From Rhodospirillaceae bacterium (GTDB lineage Bacteria; Pseudomonadota; Alphaproteobacteria; GCA-2731375), in contig JABIRL010000236.1 of assembly GCA_018667855.1 (NCBI GenBank), positions 1-38,037 of the forward strand: 38,037 nt of DNA, written 5' to 3'. Positions within the stretch are counted from its first letter, which is position 1, and the number at the start of each line of letters is the position of its first letter. A program made the position numbers and the translations under genes. This document shows positions 16,555-24,760 of this stretch, in pieces. The notes below the pieces were generated by a model that saw only the letters and a list, made by a program, of their open reading frames with translations, ran no database searches and was not told the origin of the DNA.

Positions 16555-17988
16555 ATGGAGTTCATGAAACCCGGCGCGTTCAAGGACAATGCCCGCCATG
16601 CCCTGGCGGACGAAAACCTGCGCACCGCCATGACCATGCTGAATGCCGGCATGATCCCTAACCGCCAGGGCGCGGTGGACCGCCTGCCGGAGTTTGAAAA
16701 ACTCTCCCAGCAGGGCCGCGAGTTAAAGGACCATGTGCTGGGTCATCTGGACTATTACCTGGAACGGTTTGAGCGCAACTGCACGGCCGCCGGAGGCCAT
16801 GTGCATTGGTGTTCGACGCCGGAAGATGCCCGTCAGGCGGTGTTGGAAATCTGCCGCTCGGTCGATGCGAAATCGGTGACCAAGGGCAAATCCATGATCG
16901 CTGAGGAAATTCATCTCAACGACTTTCTGGAAAAACATCATATCGAGCCGGTGGAAACCGACCTGGGCGAATATATTATTCAGCTGGCCGAGGAACCGCC
17001 CTCTCACATCATCGGACCGGCCATTCACAAGACCAAGGACCAGGTCTCGGACCTGTTTCTCAAACACCATGCCAAGCTGGGCCGGACAGAGAGGCAGACC
17101 GAGCCGCCGGCAATGGTCAACGAGGCGCGGGAAATCCTGCGGCAAAAATATTTTGATGCCGATGTGGGCATCACCGGCGCCAATTATCTGATTGCCGAAA
17201 CCGGCAGTTCGATCATCGTCACCAACGAAGGCAACGGCGATCTGACCCAGACCCTGCCGAAAATTCACATCGTCGTCACCTCCCTGGAAAAGGTGGTGCC
17301 GACGTTGGAGGACGCGACCACGTTCCTGCGCATCCTGGCGCGTTCCGCCACGGGGCAGGAATTTTCCGCCTACACCACGATCTCGACCGGACCCCGCCGT
17401 GCCGACGACGTCGACGGACCTTCGGAATATCATGTCATCCTGTTGGATAATGGGCGTTCCGCCATGCTGGGCAGCGAGGTTCAGGACATGCTGCGCTGTA
17501 TTCGCTGCGGCGCCTGTATGAACCATTGTCCGGTCTATCAATCGGTGGGCGGCCATACCTATGGCACGGTCTATGTGGGTCCCATGGGCGCCGTGCTCTC
17601 GCCGGCGCTGCTGGGGGTCGCGGAAACCAAGCACCTGCCCTGCGCTTCCACCATGTGCGGGCGATGCGAGGAAGTCTGCCCCGTCTCGATACCGCTGCCG
17701 CGCCTGTTGCGGCAATGGCGGGAGAAACAGTTCGAGGCCGGCGACGGGCCCAGCCTGGAACGTTGGGGTCTGTCGATCTGGGCTTTTTTCGCGACACGCC
17801 CCTGGCTCTATGATCTGGGCGCGCGTATGGCCATGCGGGGGCTGGCCTATTTGGGCCGCGGCAAAGGCCGCCTGAGCAAATTGTGGTTCGCCGGCGGCTG
17901 GACCGATGGCCGCGACCTGCCTGCACCCGAAGGCCAAACTTTTCAGGAACGCTGGCGCAGGCAACAGCGCGAAAGAGCGCTATCATGA
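16555..17988 (+). CDS. lutB: L-lactate dehydrogenase complex iron-sulfur subunit LutB
   Basis: This 477-residue iron-sulfur protein carries two ferredoxin-type [4Fe-4S] sites in its C-terminal half: CIRCGACMNHCP and CASTMCGRCEEVCP. The N-terminal two thirds form a LUD domain with KSVTKGKSMIAEEIHLND, VETDLGEYIIQL, ISGAN-like GITGANYLIAETGSSIIVTNEGN and GPRRADDVDGPSEYHVILLDNGR. The start at 16555 has GGGG upstream and gives the family N-terminus; the open frame extends further into lutA, but that part is not conserved. Its stop overlaps the start of lutC (ATGA). LutB passes electrons between LutA and LutC and the respiratory chain. Confidence 0.95.
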   Translation: MEFMKPGAFKDNARHALADENLRTAMTMLNAGMIPNRQGAVDRLPEFEKLSQQGRELKDHVLGHLDYYLERFERNCTAAGGHVHWCSTPEDARQAVLEICRSVDAKSVTKGKSMIAEEIHLNDFLEKHHIEPVETDLGEYIIQLAEEPPSHIIGPAIHKTKDQVSDLFLKHHAKLGRTERQTEPPAMVNEAREILRQKYFDADVGITGANYLIAETGSSIIVTNEGNGDLTQTLPKIHIVVTSLEKVVPTLEDATTFLRILARSATGQEFSAYTTISTGPRRADDVDGPSEYHVILLDNGRSAMLGSEVQDMLRCIRCGACMNHCPVYQSVGGHTYGTVYVGPMGAVLSPALLGVAETKHLPCASTMCGRCEEVCPVSIPLPRLLRQWREKQFEAGDGPSLERWGLSIWAFFATRPWLYDLGARMAMRGLAYLGRGKGRLSKLWFAGGWTDGRDLPAPEGQTFQERWRRQQRERALS

Positions 17989-18764
17989 GTGCCGGCAAGA
18001 ATGATGGCGGGAATAGTAGCGGGGGCCGGGCGGCCATCCTGGGCGCGATCCGGCAATCCCTGGGCCGGCCCGAATTAAATAACGAGGCCAAGCGCGACTT
18101 GAACGAACATATCGCCAAGCACCGCGCCAACCTGGTTCCGGCCCGCGGCAAAGGCGAACATGGCGCCCAGATCAAGCAGTTCCGGGAGATGGCCGAGGCC
18201 GTGTCCTGCACCGTGGAAATTGTGCCGGACGAGGCCGCGGTGCCCGGCGTCGTGGCCGAATATCTACGGGCCAACAATCTGCCGACGCAAATCACCCTGG
18301 CGCCCGATGAATGGCTGGCCGGACTGGACTGGGACAGCCAAAGCCTGCTGGAAACTAAATCCGGTGCCGCCGGTATCGATGATTTGGTTTCCGTCACGCC
18401 CGCCTTTGCCGCCGTGGCCGAGACGGGAACCCTGGTCGCCCTGTCCGGCGGGGGTCATCCCACGACCTTGAATTTTGTGCCCGATTATCATGTGGTTGCC
18501 CTGCGTACGTCTCAAATCGTGGGCGCCTACGAGGAAGTCTGGACGCGGCTGCGCAAGGCCAACAAACAGGGCAAGGGTTTTACCATGCCCCGCAATATCA
18601 ACATGATCACGGGCCCCTCGCGCACCGCCGATATCGCCCTGACCATTGAACTGGGGGCCCATGGTCCCCGCAGCCTGCATATCGTTTTGATCGACGATGA
18701 ATCCGCCGGTGAAACCAGTGACCGAACCGATGGCGAAACTGATGGCGAAGTTGGGCAAGCCTAA
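17985..18764 (+). CDS. lutC: Lactate utilization protein LutC (LUD domain)
   Basis: LutC is the third subunit of the lactate oxidation complex. The 259-residue protein begins near MSAGKNDGGNSSGGRAAILG and its LUD domain shows SVTPAFAAVAETGTLVALSG, TLNFVPDYHVVALRTSQIV and the C-terminal NMITGPSRTADIALTIELGAHGPRSLHIVLIDD. The start ATG overlaps the lutB stop in an ATGA junction, so translation is coupled. The extreme C-terminus (ETSDRTDGETDGEVGQA) is a hydrophilic tail whose DNA also overlaps the likely start of smr in another frame. Confidence 0.92.
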   Translation: MSAGKNDGGNSSGGRAAILGAIRQSLGRPELNNEAKRDLNEHIAKHRANLVPARGKGEHGAQIKQFREMAEAVSCTVEIVPDEAAVPGVVAEYLRANNLPTQITLAPDEWLAGLDWDSQSLLETKSGAAGIDDLVSVTPAFAAVAETGTLVALSGGGHPTTLNFVPDYHVVALRTSQIVGAYEEVWTRLRKANKQGKGFTMPRNINMITGPSRTADIALTIELGAHGPRSLHIVLIDDESAGETSDRTDGETDGEVGQA

Positions 18765-19371
18765 AGACGGGGCCAAAGGCGCCGCGCGCGAACGCCTGGA
18801 TGGCGATGCCTTGTTCGAAGCCGCCATGCACGGCGCCGTACCATTGAAGCGGCGCCCGGCCAAACCGCCGAAAGCCCCCCACAAGGCGACGCCCCGATCC
18901 CAGCCTGGCCGCACCGCCGCCCGTGCGATTGCCAGTGCCCTGCCGAAATCACATACGCCGCGTCCGAACCCGGAGGTTAAGCCCAGTGAAACAATACCCA
19001 GGCAGCATTTCAATGGCGGTCTGGACAAGCGCAACGCCGAACGATTGCGCCGGGGCCAAATGACGATCGAGGCGCGTCTGGATCTGCACGGCCATACCCA
19101 GGCCAATGCCCACGGGGCGGTGCATGCCTTTATCGCCGCCTCTCACGCCGCCGGTCGGCGCTGCGTCCTGATCATCACCGGCAAGGGCGGGCCCCGCGAT
19201 GATTTCGATAGCGGTTTCATGCCCGACCGGGACAGCGGCGTCCTGCGCCGCAACCTGCCCCGCTGGCTGGGGGAGGCGCCGGTGCGGGCAAAAGTTCTGC
19301 GCCTAGAATCCGCCCGCCCCCAGCACGGTGGCGACGGCGCCTACTATGTTCTGCTGAAACGAAAACGTTAA
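18697..19371 (+). CDS. Smr/MutS2-type domain protein
   Basis: The C-terminal third (about residues 125-224 from the longest start) is an Smr domain with ARLDLHGHTQANA, VLIITGKGG and the later GVLRRNLPRWL. Smr domains bind or nick nucleic acid; stand-alone bacterial members have no settled role. The N-terminal half is basic, Ala/Pro-rich and probably disordered. The start is uncertain: ATG at 18697, 18730 or 18742 are all in frame and all lie inside the end of lutC, and none has a clear ribosome binding site. In related bacteria smr follows mltA directly; here lutABC lies between them. Confidence 0.88.
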   Translation: MNPPVKPVTEPMAKLMAKLGKPKDGAKGAARERLDGDALFEAAMHGAVPLKRRPAKPPKAPHKATPRSQPGRTAARAIASALPKSHTPRPNPEVKPSETIPRQHFNGGLDKRNAERLRRGQMTIEARLDLHGHTQANAHGAVHAFIAASHAAGRRCVLIITGKGGPRDDFDSGFMPDRDSGVLRRNLPRWLGEAPVRAKVLRLESARPQHGGDGAYYVLLKRKR

Positions 19372-19452
19372 GGCCAAACGGCGGATGGCCCCGCGGTGGT
19401 CTTGACGGATCCAATGAACGGGGCAGAATGATCAACGGCGAAGGGGGACGAA

Positions 19453-19926
19453 ATGAAATTGCAGGGATCTTGTCATTGTGGGGCTGTCAGCTTCACCGTG
19501 GACAGTCACGGACCGCAACCCTATCAGCGTTGTTATTGTTCCATCTGCCGCAAGGCCGGCGGCTCGGGCGGCTTCGCCATCAACCTACTCGCTGACAACA
19601 GAACCATGGAAATCACCGGCCGGGAGAATGTGGCAGAGTATCGCGCCCTGAAAAATGGCGAACCGTCCAGGCATCGGCGTTATTTCTGCCGGTCCTGCGG
19701 CAGTCACATGTGGGCCTGGAACGAAAGCTGGCCGGATCTGGTGCATCCCCTGGCCTCGGTCATCGATACACCGTTGCCCCGGCCGGAGAGATTCGTCGAT
19801 ATCATGCTGGACAGCGCCGCGCCCTGGGTGGCGCTGCACGAAGGTGATCAGATTGAGCGCTTTCCGGAATACCCGGGCGAGTCGATCGAGGCCTGGCATA
19901 AGCGCCATGGCGTTTGGTCGGAATAA
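19453..19926 (+). CDS. GFA/CENP-V family zinc-binding protein
   Basis: This 157-residue protein has the zinc-binding pattern of the glutathione-dependent formaldehyde-activating enzyme (GFA) fold: CHC at Cys7 and Cys9, CYCSIC at Cys27, Cys29 and Cys32, and CRSCG at Cys79 and Cys82. The proteins catalyse or assist glutathione adduct formation in the founding member, but most relatives have unknown substrates, so only the family is claimed. GGGGAC precedes the ATG. It follows smr by 81 bp and is followed after 2 bp by an XRE regulator, so the two are probably co-transcribed. Confidence 0.88.
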   Translation: MKLQGSCHCGAVSFTVDSHGPQPYQRCYCSICRKAGGSGGFAINLLADNRTMEITGRENVAEYRALKNGEPSRHRRYFCRSCGSHMWAWNESWPDLVHPLASVIDTPLPRPERFVDIMLDSAAPWVALHEGDQIERFPEYPGESIEAWHKRHGVWSE

Positions 19927-19928
19927 CG

Positions 19929-20297
19929 GTGGCTGCGGGGCTGACACCATTTGGCGCCAGCGTCCGCGCCCTGCGCCGTGCGCGCGGTGTCAGCCAGAAG
20001 GATATGGCGCGGGATTTACAAATTTCCGCTGCTTATCTGTCCGCCCTGGAGCGGGGACAACGGGGCCGGCCCTCGCCGGTGCTGGTGGATCAGATCTGCG
20101 GCTATTTTCATATCATTTGGGACGAGGCGGATCTGCTGCGCCGCCTGGCCAAACTCAGCCATCCCCGCGTGGTGATCGACACAACCCAGGCAGGACCGGA
20201 AGCGACGGAGCTGGCCAACCGCCTGGCAGAGGAAATCAATGACCTGCCCCTTGATCGGGTAAAACAGATGCTGGCCGTCATGGCGGCGGAAACATAG
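19929..20297 (+). CDS. XRE family helix-turn-helix transcriptional regulator
   Basis: The 122-residue protein starts at GTG (19929); a TTG at 19914 inside the previous gene is an alternative. The N-terminal HTH_3 domain is LRRARGVSQKDMARDLQISAAYLSALERG, read as landmarks about residues 13-42. A short C-terminal helical region of unknown role (LVDQICGYFHIIWDEADLLRRLA, then EEINDLPLDRVKQMLAVMA) follows. It is likely DNA-binding, and could regulate the surrounding rightward genes, but no operator was recognised. It lies between the GFA protein (2-bp gap) and a hydrolase (13-bp gap). Confidence 0.9.
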   Translation: MAAGLTPFGASVRALRRARGVSQKDMARDLQISAAYLSALERGQRGRPSPVLVDQICGYFHIIWDEADLLRRLAKLSHPRVVIDTTQAGPEATELANRLAEEINDLPLDRVKQMLAVMAAET

Positions 20298-20310
20298 GGA
20301 ACTACAATTC

Positions 20311-21192
20311 ATGACCAAGGTGTTCGGTGACTACGACCAGGCGGGACTGGATGGGGAATACGACAACCGCACCAAGGTGCCCGAAAGCATGGACATGCTG
20401 CAAAGCTTTGCCGCCCAAAGCGCCGAGCTGAGAGATGTCATGCCCGCGCAATTGGGCGTGTCCTTTGGCCCTGATGGGGAGGAAGTGCTGGATATCTTTC
20501 CCGCTCCGGCCGGAACAGCCGGCCCGGCGCCGATCCAGGTCTTCATCCATGGCGGTTATTGGAAAATGATGACCAAGGATGAATTCTCCTATGTGGCCCG
20601 CGCCTTCACGCCAAGGGGCTGTGCGACGGTGGTGGTCAACTATGGCCTGATCCCCGCCGTCGATATGGATGAGCTGGTGCGGCAATGCCGCGCCGCCATG
20701 GCCTGGACCTATCGCAATGCCGATACCTTTGGCGGCGACAGGGAGCGTATATTTGTCTCGGGCCACTCGGCGGGCGGCCATTTGGTGGCCATGATGATGG
20801 CGACGGACTGGCCCGAATTCGATGGGCGATCACCGACCCTGCCGAACAATCTGATCAAGGGCGGTTGCGGCATATCGGGCTTGTATGACCTGGAGCCGAT
20901 CCGCCTTTGCTTTCTGAACGACGACCTGAAACTCAGCCAGGCGGCGGCCGACCGCAACAGTCCCCTGCAGCTAACGCCGGGTGGCCCGGGTCGCCTGCTG
21001 CTAACCCTGGGCGGTGACGAGGGCCCGGAATACCTGCGCCAGAGCGAGGACCTGGCCGCGGCCTGGCGTCGCCACGGCATCGACGTGGAGGTGGTTGTGC
21101 TGGACGGGCAAAACCATTTCACCATCGTTGAACAGCTGGGTGATCCGGCGGCGGAACTCAGCCGCCTTATTCTTGAGCAAATGGGGCAATAG
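20311..21192 (+). CDS. Alpha/beta hydrolase, arylformamidase-like
   Basis: The protein of 293 residues is an alpha/beta hydrolase with the HGGYW oxyanion motif at residues 80-84, characteristic of the kynurenine-formamidase-like carboxylesterase group, and the nucleophile elbow GHSAGG with Ser153. LTLGGDEGPEYL probably supplies the acid and GQNHFTIV the histidine. No signal peptide is visible. No other tryptophan-degradation gene is nearby, so N-formylkynurenine hydrolysis is only a possibility. It is the last gene of the group that begins with the GFA protein, and a regulatory-looking gap of 269 bp follows. Confidence 0.83.
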   Translation: MTKVFGDYDQAGLDGEYDNRTKVPESMDMLQSFAAQSAELRDVMPAQLGVSFGPDGEEVLDIFPAPAGTAGPAPIQVFIHGGYWKMMTKDEFSYVARAFTPRGCATVVVNYGLIPAVDMDELVRQCRAAMAWTYRNADTFGGDRERIFVSGHSAGGHLVAMMMATDWPEFDGRSPTLPNNLIKGGCGISGLYDLEPIRLCFLNDDLKLSQAAADRNSPLQLTPGGPGRLLLTLGGDEGPEYLRQSEDLAAAWRRHGIDVEVVVLDGQNHFTIVEQLGDPAAELSRLILEQMGQ

Positions 21193-21307
21193 GCGTTAGG
21201 CGGATCTTGGGCGATCGGGACACAGCCCGTTTGGTCGTCGGGACCTGTTATCCGTCGCGCCTTGTGTTCATTTGAAATTAGAATTTTTCTAACCCTTGAT
21301 ATAGCGG

Positions 21308-21337
21308 TTTACAACACCAAGGTATTAGACGTAATAT
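21308..21337 (+). promoter_or_regulatory. Candidate promoter upstream of the MBL-fold hydrolase
   Basis: TTTACA (21308-21313, 5/6) and TAATAT (21332-21337, 4/6) are spaced by 18 bp in an AT-rich island within the gap 21193-21461. The position, about 120 bp before the start codon, and the dyad just downstream fit a promoter region. A small TTAGAA-TTT-TTCTAA dyad lies slightly upstream, around 21278-21292. Confidence 0.35.
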
Positions 21338-21350
21338 AGTCAGGTTAGTA

Positions 21351-21367
21351 TATATCGGAACGATATA
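21351..21367. promoter_or_regulatory. Palindromic operator-like dyad
   Basis: TATATCG (21351-21357) and CGATATA (21361-21367) form a perfect 7-bp inverted repeat around GAA, located between the candidate promoter and the start of the MBL-fold gene. Its size fits a dimeric repressor site, and its position just after the -10 would suit repression. It could also be chance in an AT-rich stretch. Confidence 0.35.
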
Positions 21368-21461
21368 CTGCGAATCGAATTGATGAAAAGTATGATTCAC
21401 GGTTAGAATATTTAAACCGGTTCGGTAGCATCGGTTGGCTTTGGTTGAAAGAGTAGGGGCC

Positions 21462-22352
21462 ATGTCGGAGACGAATGAGTTTCAAGTTCGGTTTTGGGGC
21501 GTGCGGGGCAGCATTTCGATCTCGGACCCGAAGTCCGTGCGCTATGGCGGCAATACCTCTTGCCTGGAAGTTCGTTGCGGCGACCGTCTGTTGATTTTCG
21601 ATGCCGGTTCCGGCCTGCGCTATCTGGGTAATGAAATGATGGCCGGCGGCGAAACTTTCGACACCGATATTTTTCTCACCCATACTCACTATGACCATAT
21701 TTGCGGCATCCCGTTTTTTAAACCATTTTTCAATCCACAGAATAAATTCCGCCTTTGGGCGGGCCACCTGTTGCCGGAAACCGATTTGCGCGGCGTCCTG
21801 TGCGCGCTGATGAAATCTCCGCTGTTTCCGGTGCCCCTGGAAATTTTCCAATCCAAGATCGAATTCCATGATTTCTTGACCGGCGATAATCTCAGTGTCG
21901 GCGATGACGTGGTGGTACGCACCGCCTCTTTGAACCATCCGGACGGCGCCACCGGTTACCGGGTCGAATATGGCGGCCAATCGATCTGCTATCTGACGGA
22001 TACCGAACATGTGGCGGGCGAGCTGGATCAGACCATATTGGAGCTGATCGACGGCGCCGATATTGTGATCTACGATTCCATGTTCACGGAAGAAGAATAT
22101 AAAAACTGCGTCGGCTGGGGCCATTCCACGTGGGAGGCCGGTGCCGATCTGTGCGATGCAGCCAATGTTCCGCAATTCGTGATCTTCCACCATGATCCCG
22201 ATCACGACGATGAGTTCATGGACAAGATCGCCGAAGCCGCCGAACGCCGCCGTCCCGGCACCATCGTGGCCCGCGAAGGCATGGTGTTACGCCCGGCCCG
22301 ACGCGAAGCAGAAGCGCCCCTGCTGCGACGCCGCGCTGGCTCGATCGGTTAA
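21462..22352 (+). CDS. MBL-fold metallo-hydrolase
   Basis: The protein of 296 residues has a metallo-beta-lactamase fold: the N-terminal FWGVRGSISISDPKSVRYGGNTSC, then FLTHTHYDHICG giving the metal motif H74-x-H76-x-D78-H79, SLNHPDGATGYRV, YLTDTEH and the C-terminal FHHDPDHDDEF. The FWGVRGS opening is typical of a phosphodiesterase/PhnP-like branch often linked to signalling proteins. The ATG at 21462 follows AGGGG closely. A short stop-to-start gap of 77 bp leads to the methyltransferase; a cyclase lies two genes downstream, so an involvement in nucleotide signalling is possible but unproven. Confidence 0.87.
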   Translation: MSETNEFQVRFWGVRGSISISDPKSVRYGGNTSCLEVRCGDRLLIFDAGSGLRYLGNEMMAGGETFDTDIFLTHTHYDHICGIPFFKPFFNPQNKFRLWAGHLLPETDLRGVLCALMKSPLFPVPLEIFQSKIEFHDFLTGDNLSVGDDVVVRTASLNHPDGATGYRVEYGGQSICYLTDTEHVAGELDQTILELIDGADIVIYDSMFTEEEYKNCVGWGHSTWEAGADLCDAANVPQFVIFHHDPDHDDEFMDKIAEAAERRRPGTIVAREGMVLRPARREAEAPLLRRRAGSIG

Positions 22353-22429
22353 TCCAAAGGCATAATATTTTCACTGCGCGCTATCTGTTTCGACGTTAGA
22401 CTCAAACCACGAGGCTCTTGGAGGACGGA

Positions 22430-23266
22430 ATGCACAGGCGCAGTATGCGGTTGGGGCTGTTGACGGTGTTGGGTTTGGCCCGGCGCGGCTTTTTCATTCC
22501 TTATCGGTACGCCCATACCCTGCCCTTTCCCGGCCGCAACCCCAGCTATCCGCCGCTCGAAGCCATCATGGCGGCGGCGGAAAGCCGTTTTGCCGCCCTG
22601 TTGGCGGAAGTCGACAGCCTGGAAAACGATTTGGCCGCGCTGGGGCATGAAGCGCCGCCCGCTCCCCGTTGGACCCAGGATTGGTTCCCCACACTGGATG
22701 CGGCCGTCGCCTATGCCATCGTACGCGGCAGGCAACCGAACCGCATCGTCGAGGTGGGGTCGGGACATTCCACGCGTTTCATGAAACGGGCCGTTGACGA
22801 TGGCGGCCTGAATACCCACATCACCGCCATCGATGCCCAGCCCAGCCGTTTTGTCGATCAGCTGGATATTGAATTCCTCCCCACCACCATGGGCGCCGCC
22901 GATGTGGAGGTTTTCGCCAGCCTGGGCGCCGGCGATATTCTGTTCATCGATTCCTCCCACATTCTGATGCCGGGCAGTGACGTGGATGATCTGTTCAACC
23001 GGGTCATGCCCACGCTGCCCAGCGGTACCTTGGTGCATATTCACGATATATTCTTGCCCGACGATTACCCAGCCATTTGGGATTGGCGCGGCTATAACGA
23101 ACAACTGGGCGTCGCACCTCTGTTGGCCGGCGGTGCATACGAGGTGCTGTTTTCGTCCCACTACGTGGCCACGCGCATGGCCGAGCAACTGGCGGCCTCG
23201 GCCATACACAGGCTACCCGGCAAGGCGGGCAGCCTGCCGGCCAGCCTGTGGCTGCGCAAGTGTTAG
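22430..23266 (+). CDS. Class I SAM-dependent methyltransferase
   Basis: The protein of 278 residues has the SAM-binding motif I IVEVGSGHSTRF (residues 106-117), then ITAIDAQPSRF (motif with the acidic residue), and DILFIDSSHIL followed by LVHIHDIFLPDDYP, a pattern of the Methyltransf_24 group acting on small molecules or sugars. The N-terminus is basic with a weakly hydrophobic segment (LGLLTVLGLARRGFFIPY). GGAGG lies just before the ATG. The end of the gene overlaps the GTG start of the cyclase by 19 bp, suggesting coupled expression. Substrate unknown. Confidence 0.87.
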   Translation: MHRRSMRLGLLTVLGLARRGFFIPYRYAHTLPFPGRNPSYPPLEAIMAAAESRFAALLAEVDSLENDLAALGHEAPPAPRWTQDWFPTLDAAVAYAIVRGRQPNRIVEVGSGHSTRFMKRAVDDGGLNTHITAIDAQPSRFVDQLDIEFLPTTMGAADVEVFASLGAGDILFIDSSHILMPGSDVDDLFNRVMPTLPSGTLVHIHDIFLPDDYPAIWDWRGYNEQLGVAPLLAGGAYEVLFSSHYVATRMAEQLAASAIHRLPGKAGSLPASLWLRKC

Positions 23267-24654
23267 GGGCTGGTCAGCCAGAAAATATTAGCCCGGGTGA
23301 TGCCGGGGGGCGCCTGAGCCGGCTGTTGCAAGGCTTGCCGCGACGGGGCGAATTGCCGCCCCGGGTGGTGGCGGCCATACGGGGCAACCAGCTGCAAAGC
23401 GAAATTCTGATTGCCTGGGCCCAGTTGTTTGTTGGCAGCACTTGGTCCGTTTTGTATGCCGTCGCACCCAAGACGGCGGCCGCGAACGCCATGATCGAAC
23501 CGGTGCCCTTGGCGTTGGGGTCGTATCTGTTGTTTTCCATCCTGCGTCTGATCCTGGTGCATCGCGGCTTTATCTCGACGTGGTTTCTTTCCCTGTCCGT
23601 GCTGGTGGACATGGCCATTCTGATGGCTCTGATCTGGAGCTTTCATATCCAGTATGAACAACCGGCATCCTTTTATCTAAAGGCGCCGACCCTGCTGTAT
23701 GTCTTCATCTTTATCTCGCTGCGTGCCTTGTGCGTCTCGGCCGGTTTCGTATTACTGTCGGGCGGCGCGGCGGCGCTGGGCTGGCTGATCATGCTGTATT
23801 ACGCCATGGCCACATCGGATGCGCCGGACATGGGGGTGACCCGGGACTATGTCGCCTACATGACTTCGAACCTGATCCTGATCGGGGCGGAGTTCGACAA
23901 GGTGATCGCCATTCTGCTGTCCACGGCTATTTTGGCCGTTGCCCTGTGGCGGGCGCGGCGGCTGTTGGTGCAATCGGTCATCGAGGGCCAGGCCCATCAT
24001 GATCTGGGACGTTTCTTCGCGCCGGAAATCGCCCATCAGATCGTCAGCGCGGAACAACGGATCGAGGCCGGGCAGGGCCAGGTGCGCCACGCCGCCGTGC
24101 TGGATTGCGACATTCGCGGCTTCACGCCCCTGGCCATGGGCATGGACCCCGCCGCCCTGATGGCCTTGCTGGCGGATTATCAAAGCCGCATGGTGGCCGT
24201 TATTCAGGCCCATGGCGGCAGCATCGACAAATTCATGGGCGACGGCATCATGGCCACCTTCGGCGCTGCGCTGCCGACCGAAACCTATGCGGCGGACGCG
24301 TTGCGCTGTGTCGAGGATCTGGGACAGGCGGCCCGGGACTGGCGCGCGGATCGTCAGAGCAATAACGACGCTGCCCTCGACGTCGGCTTCGCCGTCGCCG
24401 CCGGGCCCCTGGTGTTCGGTGCGGTCGGTGACGGCCAGCGTCTGGAATTCACAGTGATCGGCGAGCCGGTCAATTTGGCGGCCAAATTGGAAAAAACCAA
24501 CAAGGTCGAATTGGTCACCGCCCTGACCACGGCGGAAACCCTGGCAATGGCCCAGGCCCAGGGTTATCAGGAACCCCGGCCGCTGGAGATCCGGGTCGCC
24601 CGACCGGTGGAAGGGACGGGCGGGCCGGTCGATCTGGTGGTGCTGCTGCCCTAA
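23248..24654 (+). CDS. Membrane-bound class III adenylate/guanylate cyclase
   Basis: The 468-residue protein starts at GTG 23248 or GTG 23260. The N-terminal half has about six hydrophobic helices between residues 53 and 236, then a linker with HHDLGRFFAPEIAHQIV, and a class III cyclase domain from about 280: LDCDIRGF (metal Asp288), IDKFMGDG (Lys328, Asp332), FTVIGEPVNLAAKLE. Threonine 402 and Lys328 point to ATP rather than GTP. The position that is usually the transition-state Arg (VNxAARLE) is Lys413. The membrane part probably senses a signal. Its 5' end overlaps the methyltransferase. Confidence 0.9.
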   Translation: MAAQVLGAGQPENISPGDAGGRLSRLLQGLPRRGELPPRVVAAIRGNQLQSEILIAWAQLFVGSTWSVLYAVAPKTAAANAMIEPVPLALGSYLLFSILRLILVHRGFISTWFLSLSVLVDMAILMALIWSFHIQYEQPASFYLKAPTLLYVFIFISLRALCVSAGFVLLSGGAAALGWLIMLYYAMATSDAPDMGVTRDYVAYMTSNLILIGAEFDKVIAILLSTAILAVALWRARRLLVQSVIEGQAHHDLGRFFAPEIAHQIVSAEQRIEAGQGQVRHAAVLDCDIRGFTPLAMGMDPAALMALLADYQSRMVAVIQAHGGSIDKFMGDGIMATFGAALPTETYAADALRCVEDLGQAARDWRADRQSNNDAALDVGFAVAAGPLVFGAVGDGQRLEFTVIGEPVNLAAKLEKTNKVELVTALTTAETLAMAQAQGYQEPRPLEIRVARPVEGTGGPVDLVVLLP

Positions 24655-24663
24655 GCGGCGTAA

Positions 24664-24698
24664 GGGCCGCGCTGCTCCAACGGCCGCGACTGCGGCCC
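24664..24698. repeat. GC-rich inverted repeat after the cyclase gene
   Basis: GGGCCGC (24664-24670) pairs with GCGGCCC (24692-24698) around a 21-nt loop, 10 bp after the cyclase stop codon. There is no T-run, so an intrinsic terminator of standard form is not supported, but it may act as a transcript-end hairpin. Confidence 0.5.
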
Positions 24699-24699
24699 G

Positions 24700-24741
24700 G
24701 CGCCACTGCGCCGCCCCTCGTGGAGCGGCGCGCGCTGGCGC
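24700..24741. repeat. Imperfect GC-rich hairpin
   Basis: GCGCCA (24700-24705) pairs with TGGCGC (24736-24741), and inside it GCGCCGC (24708-24714) pairs with GCGGCGC (24725-24731) around a 10-nt loop. It follows directly on the previous hairpin. No U-tract follows. Confidence 0.5.
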
Positions 24742-24760
24742 AAAGCGTGAACGAAAAACC

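Noticed and set aside
16723-17964. Long minus-strand open frame of 413 codons opposite lutB
   Set aside because: It is antisense to a gene with unmistakable ferredoxin and LUD motifs; GC-rich codon bias leaves the opposite strand open by chance and the translated product has no recognisable domain.
17435-18397. Minus-strand open frame of 320 codons opposite lutB and lutC
   Set aside because: Arg/Ser/Pro-rich low-complexity translation opposite two well-supported genes; no motif or ribosome binding site.
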